From Uranotaenia lowii (taxonomy: Eukaryota > Arthropoda > Insecta > Diptera > Culicidae), in contig NC_073692.1 in assembly GCF_029784155.1 (NCBI RefSeq), forward strand, positions 328,991,920 to 329,055,919: a stretch of DNA of 64,000 nt, given 5' to 3'. The notes under the pieces are model-generated. The model did not search any database and had not been told where the DNA came from. It worked only from the letters and a program-made list of their open reading frames with translations. Position 1 is the stretch's first letter. Each line of letters starts with the position of its first letter. Below, piece by piece: positions 32,673-44,631 of the stretch. Position numbers and translations under genes: made by a program.

Positions 32673-33490
32673 TAGACTGAGTCGAATTTGGGTCATTTTT
32701 GAATTTCTCAAATCCTGGGGTCTTAAAAGCTTCGTTTTGGTCCAAAACTCATCCATGATTTTTGGCAGAATTTTTAAGTAACGTTTACATGAGTAAATTT
32801 GAACTTTTAGGTTTGTATGGGAAAATTGAATATTTTGTACTGAAAAATCAACATCATTTTTGCTTCTTCTGTGGAACCGAGCCTGCTAATGGTTTTTGTA
32901 CCAATTTATAAATTTCTTACAGGAAATTTTCCGCTGAACAACTTTGTCGAATATCATAACTTCGTATCTTTTTAGACAAAAAAGTTATTAGCTGTTTAAC
33001 AGGTGTATGTCTTTTTAGATTGATAAACCATGAATTCAATTGACACCACTGCTTGTGCCCCACGAAGTATGGCATGAAAAGTGGTCTTGCAATACTTCGC
33101 TAGGCACCCAGCAGTGGTGTCAATTGAATTTCTTGTATATCAATGCCAAAAGACATACACCTGTTAAAGAGCTGATAACTTTTTTGTCTAAAAAGATACG
33201 AAGTTATGGTATTCGACAAAGTTGTTCAGCGGAAAATTTCCTGAAAAAAATTTATAAATTGGCACAAAAACCATTAGCATGCTCGGTTCCACAGAAGAAA
33301 CAAAAATGATGTTGATTTTTCAGTACAAAATATTCAATTTTCCCATACAAACCTAAAAGTTCAAATTTACTCATGTAAACGTTACTTAAAAATTCTGCCA
33401 AAAATCATGGATGAGTTTTGGACCAAAACGAAGCTTTTAAGACCCCAGGGTTTGAGAAATTCAAAAATGACCCAAAATCGACTCAGTCTA
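32673..33490. mobile_element. 818-bp foldback element, 399-bp arms, 9-bp duplication
   Basis: The arms 32673-33071 and 33092-33490 are near-perfect reverse complements beginning TAGACTGAGTCGAATTTGGG, with a loop of about 20 bases. A perfect 9-bp direct repeat TTCAGACAC flanks it (32664-32672 and 33491-33499). Removing the element plus one repeat rejoins the 3' tail of the CR1-like element. A 9-bp duplication with very long TIRs is typical of Mutator-like elements, so that superfamily is the best inference. Non-coding; the 89-codon frame inside is incidental. Confidence 0.92.
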
Positions 33491-33499
33491 TTCAGACAC

Positions 33500-33545
33500 C
33501 CAACTTTGTCAGATGATATCAAGATAATAAACAAATAAACAAAAC
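33500..33545 (+). other. 3' tail of CR1-like element 1
   Basis: After the foldback insertion the sequence continues to AATAAACAAATAAACAAA, a short-repeat tail of the kind that ends CR1-clade elements. The next CR1-like copy starts immediately downstream. Confidence 0.6.
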
Positions 33546-33551
33546 GAATAT

Positions 33552-34803
33552 TCAAATCATCGCTCACGGAATCCACGTTCCCTTCCCTTTGGAAAGAGGC
33601 TTACATGTTCCCGGTCTACAAAAAAGGTGACAGGAGGAACGCTAACAATTATCGCGGTATTTCTGCCCTATGTGCGATCGCCAAACCGTTTGAGCTGGTT
33701 GTATTAGATCCATTTTTCTCGAATTGCAATTTTTATTTCTCTAACGAACCACATGGATTCATGCCCAAACGCTCTACGACAACAAACCTGTTGACTATCA
33801 CATCTTCCGTGCAAGACACTTTTGCCATGGGATCTCAAACCGACGTAATCTACACCGACCTGACCGCAGCTTTCGACAAGGTAAATCACAAAATAGCCAT
33901 AGCCAAACTAGATCGTATCGGTATTTGCGGCTCTTTACTGGAATGGTTCCATAGCTACCTGGTAGGACGGAAACTTATTGTACGATCAGGTTAATCATTT
34001 TCCAATCAATTCTCTGCCTCTTCTGGAGTACCTCAAGGGAGCCACCTTGGACCCATCATATTCCTTATCTACTTCAACGAGGTGCTGCTGCTTCTCGATG
34101 GACCAAAACTGGCGTATGCCGACGACTTGAAATTGTTTCAATCCAACAACAGCCCCGAAGATGTCTACGTCTTGCAGAGCCAGTTTAACATCTTCGCCGC
34201 CTGGTGTGATGTCAATTGCCTTCCCTTGAATCGCAACAAATGTACGGTAATTTCGTTTTCACGCAGGTGGCTACCGCTATCGGCTGATTATTTTCTTGGA
34301 CATGAGGCAATTGCACGAGTTGAGCATGTGAAAGACCTTGGTGTGATCCTGGACTAACGGCTGGATTTCAAGATCCACACAAACTACATCGTCGACATCG
34401 ATCGACCTTATCGACATCGACACGCTGCAGGCCCGCCGGACCGCAACACGCCTCTATTGTTGCCGATCTGCTTTCGTCTAGAACCGACTGCACTGCACTG
34501 CTAGAAGCACTCCAACTCAGCGTGCGATCCCGAGGCTTGATGAATCGTAATCTTCAGCTCTTTGCTCCTCTCCGACAAAATAACTACGGAGCTAATACAG
34601 CGCTAATTGGTGCAATAAGGACGTTAAACCGCTTCTCCGATCATTTTGATTTTGACGTTTCGAGGGAATTATTCCGAAGAAGAATCCTTAGTGCTTTAAG
34701 GATTAGGGGAAAATTCCGTGTAATTGTAGTTTGTCTTTAATTTTTAAGCTATCGTTTGGATCAATATGTGATCTGTTGATGAAAATAAACAAATAACAAA
34801 TAA
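33552..34803 (+). pseudogene. CR1-like non-LTR retrotransposon 2, 5'-truncated
   Basis: The copy starts within the RT (FKSSLTESTFPSLWKEAYMF) and continues with PVYKKGDRRNANNYRGISAL, HGFMPKRSTTTNL, VIYTDLTAAFDKVNH (motif A), and, after a frameshift at about 33990, SGVPQGSHLGPIIFLIYFNE, LAYADDLKLF with YADD at 34115-34126, and HVKDLGVILD ending in a stop at 34356. A rearranged part follows, then the C-terminal NNYGANTALIGAIRTLNRFS and FDFDVSRELF. The 3' tail AATAAACAAATAACAAATAA ends it. It is related to but distinct from copy 1, so it represents a separate insertion next to the tail of the first. Confidence 0.85.
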
Positions 34804-34804
34804 C

Positions 34805-36241
34805 CGCATTGCATAGGCAATTGTAAAAGAAACTTAATAAAACATATCCCATATCCTATCAAAAGACAAAGCAACTTGATTAGTTTCCAACAGACGACGG
34901 TAAAAAACCACCAGCCAAAGTGATCTCCATTACTTATAAGAAAACCTATATGTTTTTCTTGAGGACTTTTTTTGGGGACTTTAGTTAAATTCGAATAAAT
35001 CCGACTTTTAAGCAGCGGTAGATCTACCAGACAACAACTAATCGATTTTCTTCCAATTTAGTGCAACGATTTTTCACTCATGCCTACACATTCGGTAAGA
35101 AAATAGTGTTGGCGCCCATAGTTCAAATGTGAACTATGCAAAGTTGTGGATCACCTGGGCAACCATAGATAGGGACGAAATGGCTTAACCAAAATGAGCC
35201 ATTAATGTTTTTAAATGAAAGGTTACAAGAATTTGCAGTCTTTGAAATGGCGTTGATATTAACAGTGCATCTCGTTGAGAACCATATTTTTGAAGAGAAG
35301 GTTCCGTTTGCATACGTTTGTGCAATGCCTATAACAAGTTTGGTTGAACTAGATCAGCTAGAGATAAAGAAAACTGGAGTTGATTTAACAAAGTGAAATT
35401 ACATCCACTTGTTTCCATTTAAAGTAGTCAATTGAGCTTACAATGAGTTTGACGACAGCACTAATTGGTAAAATGAGAAAAAAACGAGCAAACCTGTCGG
35501 CTTTGGCACAACGCGAGTAAACAGTAGTGGCACAAACAAACAAACCAGTTGGCAAACGTGCTAATTACAGTTCCAGCTCCCGTGTCACGTAAGCACGTTT
35601 TCACGCACCCGGAGTGTATAATTAGGCAGATTATTACCAACTCCCATCCAAAAGGTGGCACTTGCTGTTTTTGTTGTTGTGGATCATGGAAATCATCAGG
35701 CTTCGGCTTAGACCACACACAAACAGTCATCATAATCATAATCGGTCAGCCATGCCACGAAGAGTTTTATGACGACGAACGCCCACCGGTTAGGCTTAAC
35801 AAATAGTGCTACAAGCTGTAAATTACTTCTATTTTTTGTACGCTTCAAATGCGAATGAGATTATCGCGACAATTTCACGAAATTGCTGGCTGGAGCCACG
35901 AGGCACAATTTGATTCTACTTTCAACCAGACGGACATAATCGAATTAGTTTGCCGCAATAAAAGACCTGTTGCTACAATTCGGTGGAATCACTTTTTCGG
36001 GACAAAATCGTTTCCGTTACCGGAAAGAGACATAAGCAAAAAAGAACTCCGAGCAAAAACGCAAATTCCCATAAAAATAAATTAAACGAGAATCGAGTCA
36101 CTTTTAAATGCATGGGACGTTCTCTACGACTGCAGTAGTTGTTGGCTCCTCAAACTGGTCGCAACAGGAGAAAAAAAAATCTGGCAACCATTTATGTGGA
36201 AATTACCGTTCCGGAAAAGAAATCTGCAATTTTCATATATA
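34805..36241. other. Mostly unique sequence, no gene recognised
   Basis: 34810-34880 resembles 205-275. The stretch 35450-35800 is GC-richer and looks unique. Frames of 78-92 codons exist on both strands but show no domain. TA at 36240-36241 is the left flank of the next MITE. Confidence 0.35.
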
Positions 36242-37286
36242 GGGGAGATGAGGGCATAACGAGCACCCAGGGCATAATGAGCACTACGTTTTTCTACGAA
36301 AGTACGTATTTTCTTAAATAAATTTTCATGAGGATTTGTTTCGTACTTCCTATAGTATTAATTTTTCACAAAAAAAGGAATCTCCTTATCATCTTCACAG
36401 AGATATTTAAAAAAAACTAGCTTGGTTCTCAAGTTACGAAAATATTATAATTTTTGAGCACCACGAAATAAGCTCTTAGGATCTTAAAATAACCTTGATC
36501 TATAATGTACGCACTGCAACATGATGTACACATTGTTTCTCAATTTTTACCATCATAAAATTTTTGATTTTTCACTTTTATCAATTTTAAAACACGTTTT
36601 TACTTTAATTTGGTGACTAGGGGCATATAGAGCACCATATTATCGAGGCATAATGAGCATTTTCTGCCGTAGAATCTAGCAGCGAATTAAAATTGATTTA
36701 TAGCGCCACACCTTGACTAGTTTTCATCCGACGATTTAGCCTATTGGTAAGGTGTCGGAGAAGTAATCAAAAGACTAGAGTTAGATTTCTGTTCGAGGTG
36801 ATTTTTTTCCATTTACAATTCATGATCGATTATTTTATTGTTACATTATACGGCTAGTAGCATCATCCTCCGAACAAAGCACATAATGTATGAGCGTGCG
36901 TGAATTGTTCGTATTCTACAAACAGACCTAGCTTATTTTGTAATTGCTTTGTTTGATGAATCTACGACTCACCTGACTTCATCGAATTGAATTCGCTGCT
37001 AGATTCCCCGGCAGAAAACGCACATCTTGCCCTGATTAATGGTGCTCATACTGCCTCAGGGGGAGTTCTCATTATGCCTCCACAGTGGCAGGTTTTCAGC
37101 TTTTGGTAAAATTTTTTAAAATGCATTTTTTAACGTTTTCATCTAGTTTTTCACGTTTCAGCCTGTTAGGGAATAGGCTTTTCAAGTGTCTGAACACGAA
37201 ACAATAATGTAACCTCCATATTATAGCCATTTTCATTGGTTAAATAACCGTTTTCCTTAAGGTGGCCATTATGCCCCCATCTCCCC
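36242..37286. mobile_element. 1,045-bp TA-flanked MITE with nested inverted repeats
   Basis: The left end begins GGGGAGATGAGGGCATAACG and the right end in reverse complement GGGGAGATGGGGGCATAATG, continuing to CACC (about 27 bp). TA flanks both ends (36240-36241, 37287-37288). A second inverted pair lies inside: TCTGCCGTAGAATCTAGCAG near 36662 matches the reverse complement of sequence ending near 37015. Words like GGCATAATGAGCAC recur. A tRNA-like box lies between the inner arms. Non-coding. The ends resemble those of the element at 43658-44510 in starting TA-GGGGA. Confidence 0.85.
36730..36800 (+). repeat. tRNA-like box inside the MITE
   Basis: GATTTAGCCTATTGGTAAGG matches a tRNA A box well, and TCTGTTCGAGGTGA about 50 bases on resembles a B box, followed by a T-run that could terminate Pol III. 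No full cloverleaf forms. Probably a tRNA-derived segment or SINE captured by the MITE. Confidence 0.5.
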
Positions 37287-37288
37287 TA

Positions 37289-37690
37289 TGCACCATTTGC
37301 TTGCATTCGATATGGGTTTTCGGGCATCCACCGGAAGCTGTTTGTTGGTGTGGTCGGCTGTTGCCCTTCGGTTTGCTCTGTCTGCTGCTAACCAAATATC
37401 AATTGTTCCTTCCGCCAGATTTGCTCAAACGCAGACAGAATAGAAATGGGACCGGAGCGCCGCGAAAGTCAGAAAAACATCCGGAAACTGCATTACAAGA
37501 ACGATCCAAAAGGCTATTGGCAGACAGCAGCATGTTAGTTGAAAAATTGCATTCCTGTGGATAGGATTACCAGATTGTTTAGAGAAAAAGCCGGCACATG
37601 CCGGCACGCACGCCTTTTCTACTACACATTTGTTTGATTTGTTTACTTAAGTAATCAAACAAGCTTATGATAAAAATAAGTTTTTATATT
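37289..37690. other. Unique sequence right of the MITE
   Basis: The part 37290-37610 is GC-richer. A 100-codon plus frame spans it but has no recognisable domain. No repeats were recognised. Confidence 0.3.
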
Positions 37691-37694
37691 AGAT

Positions 37695-37747
37695 ATGAAC
37701 CGCGACCCTTGGAGATGATAGCCAAACGCGCTCCCACAAGGTCACGC
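37695..37747 (-). repeat. tRNA-like SINE-type fragment
   Basis: On the minus strand, GTGACCTTGTGGGAGCGCGT followed by TTGGCTATCATCTCCAAGGG and TCGCGGTTCATATC has A-box, anticodon-arm and B-box character. It is too degenerate to be a functional tRNA gene. Confidence 0.4.
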
Positions 37748-37799
37748 AAAGATGTTGCCTTAAAACATACATTCGTTAATATAATATCGATTTAAAAAA

Positions 37800-40300
37800 A
37801 TTGTTAAACAAATTCTTTACTTTATCTAGATATTTTATTCATGAATTGCTCCAACTGACTTTCAATGTGTGATAAGTTTATAGCAAATAAATACAGTTGG
37901 ACGAAATTTCATATAGTGAAGAATTTAATCTTTTCTTAAACAATCCTTTGCGAGTTAGCTTTAAGTTGTTCTGAGTGGAAATTTCAATATATATTATACA
38001 TTTCAACAATTTCCAAGCAACAAAAAATGATTTATTAATTATATGCTCTTTTGTAATGTTCGTTCACATTTCATGTTCACGAAATGGCAAAAACCTCTAA
38101 AAAAATATATTTTAGGAACTTTTTGAAGCTTCAAGTCCATAGAAGGCTATTGAGGCCCTATTTGTAACTTTTATACTGAGTGAAATCAACAAAATGTGTA
38201 GAACGCTTGCCAGATTGATTAGTTTTGTCCAAATTTTTCCACTTTATTCGCATAATCAAAGAAAAATTTGAATTCAGTCTTTTAAATTATGAATTTTGAA
38301 AACGATTCTGCATTTTTCTGCATAATTATTTCCGAATTTGATTAAATATAGACTGGATTGAGTGGAAAATTTTGAAAAAAAAAATCTTGGGTTTTGACCG
38401 GTTTGGACAAAATGCGGGTTCCAATCTTGGTTTTGCATTTCAAACTAAAATTAGAGGCAATATCTATATTTGAAATTTATCATTTCGCAGTCTGAAAAGA
38501 AAATATTCAAAATTACAAACATTTTACATTTCACATTAACATTTAAAAAATTTGAATTTGAAATTCATACATTTCATTCTATTCTATTCCATTCTTTTAT
38601 TCAAAATTGAAATTAATTAAGATTCATAATGTTGAAAAAGATTCGTCCTTCGCAATATTCATTTAGATTCACAAGTTGAATAACAAATTAACAAAAATTG
38701 AAAGAATAGTATTATAATCCAAAAATTCGGAATTCGAATAAAAAATTTCTAGTTGTGGGTTTTGATACAAATTTTTCTTGTTTTCAAAATTCAAAATCCA
38801 GATTTTCAAGGTTTAGAATCATTGCTCTTTCCGGCAAGTCATCAATCCATTATTTAAAATGATGTTCCTTATTCTGAGTTAGACACCTGCTTAAAAATAA
38901 TTTTCAAATTAACAAACAAACTTATTATCAATATTCCCTAAAATACAGAAATCAAAAGCGATTCAAAATTTTGAATTAAACCAGAATTTAAAGCTTCGGA
39001 CATTAGAATCATAGATATACAAATCAAAAAATAACCCATTTTAAAAGAAACTGAATCCGAATTCAAAAATAAATTTCTGACCTGTTATGAAATTTAGAAT
39101 GATTAGAAAATATTCTGCAAAACGAAAATAATTGTTGTTTATTATTCGGCTTAATAAACATTCCTTTTTCTACATTCTCAATTAAAATCTGGATTGAAAA
39201 ATTTCCCTGTATTATTTTAAACTTTAAGTAATAAATATTTATCCATGATTTGAATTGTGAAATCATAATTAAGGAAAAAACCATTTTGAGCTTGAAAAAA
39301 TATATTCAAAACACAAACCTGATGATTAAATTCAATTTAATTCAAAGAAAATTATCAATATATTGCTAGAGTTTCAGTGATCAAAATCAGAGATAAAAAC
39401 TTTTTTTTTCTATTCAGGCTGAAAAAGTTCACAAGCTTCTATTGCCAAAGTACAGGTTTGGAAATGGGTGATTTCTTGAATGATCTATAAGAAACTGAAG
39501 AAAACTAAAACAATGAATTTCGAAATACTTTGTAGCCGTCAGTTGAAATATTGGGTCTTAGAAAATACAATGGTAAAACTATGTTTATCTTTTTTTTTCA
39601 GAACATAAAAATTTTGAATTGAAAAACAATGAGAAACGGATTAAAACTATATCAAAAAATGTTTTACTATAAAATTATGTGAAAATTTAAAAAAAAATTG
39701 AGCAAGTTACATGAACATATTCATGAAAGTTTTTTTGAAAACCTTATATACGATTTAAAATGTGCTGATGAATAATGATGAATTTTTTTTTCAAGCATTT
39801 TTCTTGATTTCGGATGAATAATTCCTAAGTCCTGATGAAACTCGTCCGGAAATTTCCCGGATTTTGGTTGACAAATTTGAAATCAAATGCCCGGATTTTA
39901 ACAGGTGTTGAAATAAAAGTAGTGTAGTATATAATGAACAGTATAAATGGAGTAAAGTGAACAAGTAGAAGACTGCTATAACTTTTTTCTTAAACCAAAA
40001 TTACTTGCGATCTTGGGGAAACTGCATTACTGATTTGAAGCCTTTCTTTTATTTTTTTTTATGTTTTGAAGTTTTGTCAAAAAAAAAATCCTAGATGATC
40101 TTCAAAAGTGATTTCAAAAACCAATGCTGTTGGATAAAAACCTAATTGCATATTTGGATTCAGGACAATCGAAATTAATCAAAACAAGTTTTTAAATTTT
40201 TGCACCTTGGCAAAATGTGAAATTTGAGGCCTTGAGTATTTTATCAAACTAATTTCGAATATAGAGTTTGGGATTCAAAAACATAAAATAAAATTAAGGC
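37800..40300. other. AT-rich diverged repeats, no gene
   Basis: Very AT-rich. The part about 38665-38760 is similar to 41575-41690 (shared words such as AATCCAAAAATTCGGAAT/AATCCAGAAATTCAGAAT). The stretch 39840-39900 has CCGGAAATTTCCCGG-type words that also appear near 46715, 48795, 53845 and 57430. Confidence 0.4.
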
Positions 40301-40786
40301 TGAAATTGGTTTCTTGAGGAATATTTCATACCAGCATAACATTTGGAATGACATGCACCCTTTTTTACAATCAAAGTGATGAGTTATAAAGTCATCGATA
40401 CTAGGTTTTTGTGATTATTATGCTAAATCTGTTAACAACTGTGAGTGTTCAATACCTGTCACATGACAACCAACTTGTGATACTTATTAAAATTAGCATT
40501 CTACAAATGAATTTTGAAGTTCAAATGGTTTGTTTCAAATTTTGAACGTATTTAGATACACTTCTTAGTAAAACTAGGCCTAGAGAGTGATTTAATACTT
40601 AATTCCGCTGGAGGCGAGCCGATTTTGCAACATGTTTGTCAACACTTATATTTAAACACCTTGTGGGATCAAGTAATTTCAGGGTTAATTCATTATTTGT
40701 ATTGAAAATTTTAATAAGAAAATTCTCCATGGGAGGGGAGGGGGGGGGTTAAACCCTCAACCCCCCCTCCCCTTCGCACGGCCTTG
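40300..40786 (+). mobile_element. hAT-like element terminus, copy A
   Basis: The sequence ends at CTTCGCACGGCCTTG, whose reverse complement CAAGGCCGTGCGAAG followed by a G-run resembles a hAT-type terminus. A second copy in reverse orientation starts at 59553. Shared internal features are GAAATTGGTTTCTTGAGGAA, CACCTGTCACATG-type words, CCGCTGGAGGCGAG and paired G-run/C-run blocks. The sequence just outside (GCTCAGATTGAAAATGC) reappears at 41762 without the element. The left terminus was not found. Confidence 0.6.
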
Positions 40787-40867
40787 GCTCAGATTGAAAA
40801 TGCAAGATTCAGAATCGGAGTTCAAATTACAAATTCAGCTTCAGCTCAAAAGATAAATTCAAAAAAA

Positions 40868-41510
40868 AATAACGGAATCAATTTGCAAGAGATAGCAGTT
40901 TCATAATTTTGATTCTTGATTCTTAAGATAAGTAAACTACCGTTTAATATATTTTTGAAAATTTTTTTTCGGCATTTCGGTGAAAATGTATATTCTTAGA
41001 GAAAGAATATCAAAATTGAAAATTGATAAAGATGGACAGAAAAGTTACTTTTTGGCCTTCCCATCAACTGAAAATTTTCTCCTAAATTTTCTTCCCATCT
41101 TTATCAATTTATTATTCTAATATTCTTTTTCTAAGAATATTCATTTTTACGGATATCTCGAAAATAAATTTTGAAAAAAAAGATTCTTGAATCATAATTA
41201 AAATTTTACACTCTCTCATAGTCAATTTGGATACACAAACAAAATATAATTGAAATTATATTCATTTTGAGGATTTTGTTCAATGACAAATCAAGATCTT
41301 ATCTTGAAAAAGTTATTCACAGGATACTTATTTTGAACTTAATTAATAAATCAAACCTTTTTGCTCATCATAGAACTTGTACTAAATTTTCAGGTGAAAA
41401 TTTAGCTAGAAATATATTTTATTGGTTTGTTGTTAAACATTATTTATATTGCAGACTCTTTAAAAATAGAGTTTCAAACTATATCATGTAGGATATAAGA
41501 GTTGCTAACT
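40868..41510. repeat. Dispersed AT-rich repeat X (pairs with 45448-46145)
   Basis: About 640 bp similar throughout to 45448-46145, both starting near GGAATCAATTTGCAA and including GTTATTCACAGGATACTTAT and AAACATTATTTATATTGCAG. Within it lies a palindrome: 40975-41036 pairs with 41096-41158 around GATAAAGATGG, with weaker pairing extending outwards. It is probably a non-autonomous foldback-type transposon or part of one. The 74-codon frame at 41267 is not preserved as a clear protein in the other copy. Confidence 0.65.
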
Positions 41511-43134
41511 TTTCAAACATAATTATAATTTGCTTAAAATTTGCTGATTTTATTCTAAGCGAAAATTTTTTAAATTCACAAGTTCAATAACGAATAAACA
41601 AAAAATGAAGGAATGGTATTGAAATCCAGAAATTCAGAATACGAATAAAAGATTCCTGGTTGAGGATTCTTAAACAAATTTTGCTTTTGTTTCATGGAAA
41701 TTCATAGAAATCATATGGATTTCAGATTAAAAAATCTTCTTGAAAATCAAAACTCAGTTTTTAAACTCAGATTGAAAATGCAAGATTCAGAATCGGAATT
41801 GAAATTACAAATTAAGCTTCAGCTCTAAAGAAAAAATTTATTGAAGAACTAGCAAGCCCGGTAAACTTCATCTTATTTTGTTCAACTTGGCGTCCATTTT
41901 CCATTTTTCCAATTTTTTTTTAACATTTCCCTCCTTTCCCTTTACCTGAATCGTCCCGCTTAGTTCTATCAAAATAAATCCTAAGAATTTTAACTAAATT
42001 CTGCGGGTTTTTTAAAATCCAGTTTTTGTTACTTGTTCCATAAATAACTGTATGTTGATAATATGTATGTTTCATTTGTTGTATTCCATTTATTAGATTT
42101 ATTCCGCTTTGTTCGAGTTCACATTAAGGTTTAAACCGAAATAAAATGTTTCTCATTTATTGGAATATATTGCGTATGAATCTTTTTTAAAATAGAATTT
42201 TGAATATCGGGACAATTTTTTGAATATTTGCCGAATATTTTGCCTAACGCAGCGCTTTCATCTTCCAAGCTTTGGATTTGGAACTGAAGAAATAAAAAAC
42301 ATGAGAAAAGATTTTTTACTAACCATTTTTAAACAGCTTTTTATTCACTATCCTCATCCGTCGAAGCAGTTTGAATTAAAATCCATATTTTCACCAAAAT
42401 CATGTTCAAAAAAGATTTGCCTGATACTAAACTTATAAACTTTACACATTCCAATTTTAAGTGTTTCCAATCAGCACTTGTCATGACTTTAAATCTGTCA
42501 AGCAAAAAATGCAAATAAATTCCTTTGAACTTCAACCCAATGAATCAAAGAAACGATTGGTTTTGAAAAGAGAAAATAATATGTAAAGATATGTTCACCC
42601 ATTGTTTAAAAGATTCTAATTGAAGCATTGCAATGTGCGTTTTTGGTAAATGATTTAAAAAAAAAGACTTGAATTTATTAAATCATATTGTTTTTTTTAC
42701 AATTTTTAGATGAAGAAGTAATGTATACATTTTTTGTAAAAGTTGAAAGTTTGCACTTGCTCTAGTCTACTTCCTTAATTGAAAATTCTTCCGGAAAAAG
42801 CATATCCTCACTTTTTGTTATCAAAAAGGAGATTATTTTATTGATAACTTCAACTTACGTTTGCAGAAAATCAAACAGTTCATTCGGCTCTTAAAAACTT
42901 CAATCCTATCTTATCTTTTTCAAAGGACAGACTCTTGTTCAGTTAATGTGTCTAGCGTTCTAGGCGTATGAATTATACGAAATTGAACGTAAAGCTTTCC
43001 AATTTCTTTTTTTTCAAACGTCCACAAAGTGTCATAATATTATTTCATATTCATCATTATCAAATTCATATTTTTTGGACAACAATTTACTACTTAAATT
43101 AACACGAATTAAAAAAATGGTTTAATATTTAAAA
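41511..43134. other. AT-rich sequence, no gene recognised
   Basis: 41575-41690 resembles 38665-38760, and 41763-41835 resembles 40790-40862, pointing to a longer diverged repeat unit spread over 38.6-41.8 kb. Nothing else was recognised. Confidence 0.4.
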
Positions 43135-43657
43135 TCGTGTATATAGTTTTGATTCGATCGATAAAATATCAATCCGTGTCACATCTAGGCGTTATTTATT
43201 ACCATGTGCTGTGCACAAATAAGCATGGAAAAAAACCCTGCATATCGCACCCACGTGCATAAGAAATAAAGGTACTTGGTTGAGAAACAGGCGCCTAATT
43301 TTTAAATTTTTCCAGCGATCAATGAACTGCTTTGGTTACTATTATCTTGCAACGAGGTTTGTTAGCGACGCCTAGCTTATGGAGACGAATAACAAACCCC
43401 TCAAAGAAAAGAAAATCTCTAAATTTGGATGCCTGACTCTTCAATTTCAGATTTTGGCAAAACAAAATTCATATGTTTTATTCGATCGGCAAAATGCCAA
43501 TCTGAGTCACGTCTAGGCGTCATTCATCACCATGCTGTACAAATGATCTAGGAATCAAGAAAAAAATCACATCTAGGCTTCATAGCTCCAGCACGTGCAT
43601 TGAAAATATACCTACTTGTTTGAGAAATACGCGCCCAAATGTTCCCACTAATCAGTA

Positions 43658-44510
43658 GGGGAACATGCCCTATTATGCGCCACCTAAGCGAATCGCTGAT
43701 TTTCTATGTATTCCACGTACAAATTGTGTTAAAACTGGGTGTAATCGTTGAAGAAAAGTGTTTTCTAAAAATGCCTATGATTTTTTATTAGTCAAATTGC
43801 TATAATTGCTTCAAAAACTTGATTTTTTAAAACCATATTCAAATCCACAGAACAAAACTGTGTTGCAAATACGCGCCGCTGTGTATTCAATACGCGCCTA
43901 GCAGCCGAACACACCCGAAAGCAGCCGAAGACCGAAAACACACCAATACTTCCAGACACTTTGATTGAAAAGAAAACCAAAATGGACTAATCAAAATTAA
44001 AAAAAAATGGAAAAGTTGATTTTTTGGGCTGAATTAACGCTCAAAATATGGTTTTAGACATTTTGTTCATTTTCAATGAAAATTGGCCTTTTTGAAAAAT
44101 TTATGCTATTTTCAGCCTACTACGATTGGCGCGTTATAACGAGCGCGTGGGCCGGGATAGAACATACCCATAAAAAGCATACCTTTGCAAGTTCAGTTTG
44201 ATTTTTAAGCATAAAATCATAGTTTAGATTCTGCTCTATCGATGTGTCAGGAAATATTGTCTTATTCGTTTTTCTCTGCTTGGTGACACCTTATTGAAAG
44301 TGTTTTAAAATTTAGATCGAAATGAAGAAAAACCTAAATTGTGAAATTATCACGACTCAGGGGCATTTTAAGGAAAAATTCATACTTGCCATGGCGTATA
44401 ACAGCATTTAAAATAAATTGGTAATGTTTTGCAGGCTTAAAATGTTTCAGAATCATCAAAACAAGGGTGGCGCGTATTAGCCACATGGGGCGTTATATGA
44501 ACTTTTCCCC
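43658..44510. mobile_element. 853-bp TA-flanked MITE with empty site in a paralogue
   Basis: The left end is GGGGAACATGCCCTATTATG and the right end in reverse complement GGGGAAAAGTTCATATAACG. TA flanks it at 43656-43657 and 44511-44512. The Helentron-like copy 1 has the uninterrupted site at about 29108-29128 on the opposite strand (CTGATCAGTATGCTATGCC in this orientation), which fixes both boundaries and the TA duplication. Internal words GCGCCACC and GGCGCGTATTAG recur near the ends. Non-coding. Confidence 0.9.
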
Positions 44511-44631
44511 TATGCTATGCCATGGTTACTATCCTCTCGCGACGTTGGTTCGCGACGCCTCGGCCTTCTAGACCAAAAACAAACCGCCCAAAGGAAAGAA
44601 AATCTCGAAAAAATGGATGTCATGACTTTAA

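Noticed and set aside
38800..38830. Left terminus of hAT-like copy A (CAAGGTTTAG near 38823)
   Set aside because: Only five bases match the right terminus, and the adjacent 8 bp do not match the right flank GCTCAGAT.
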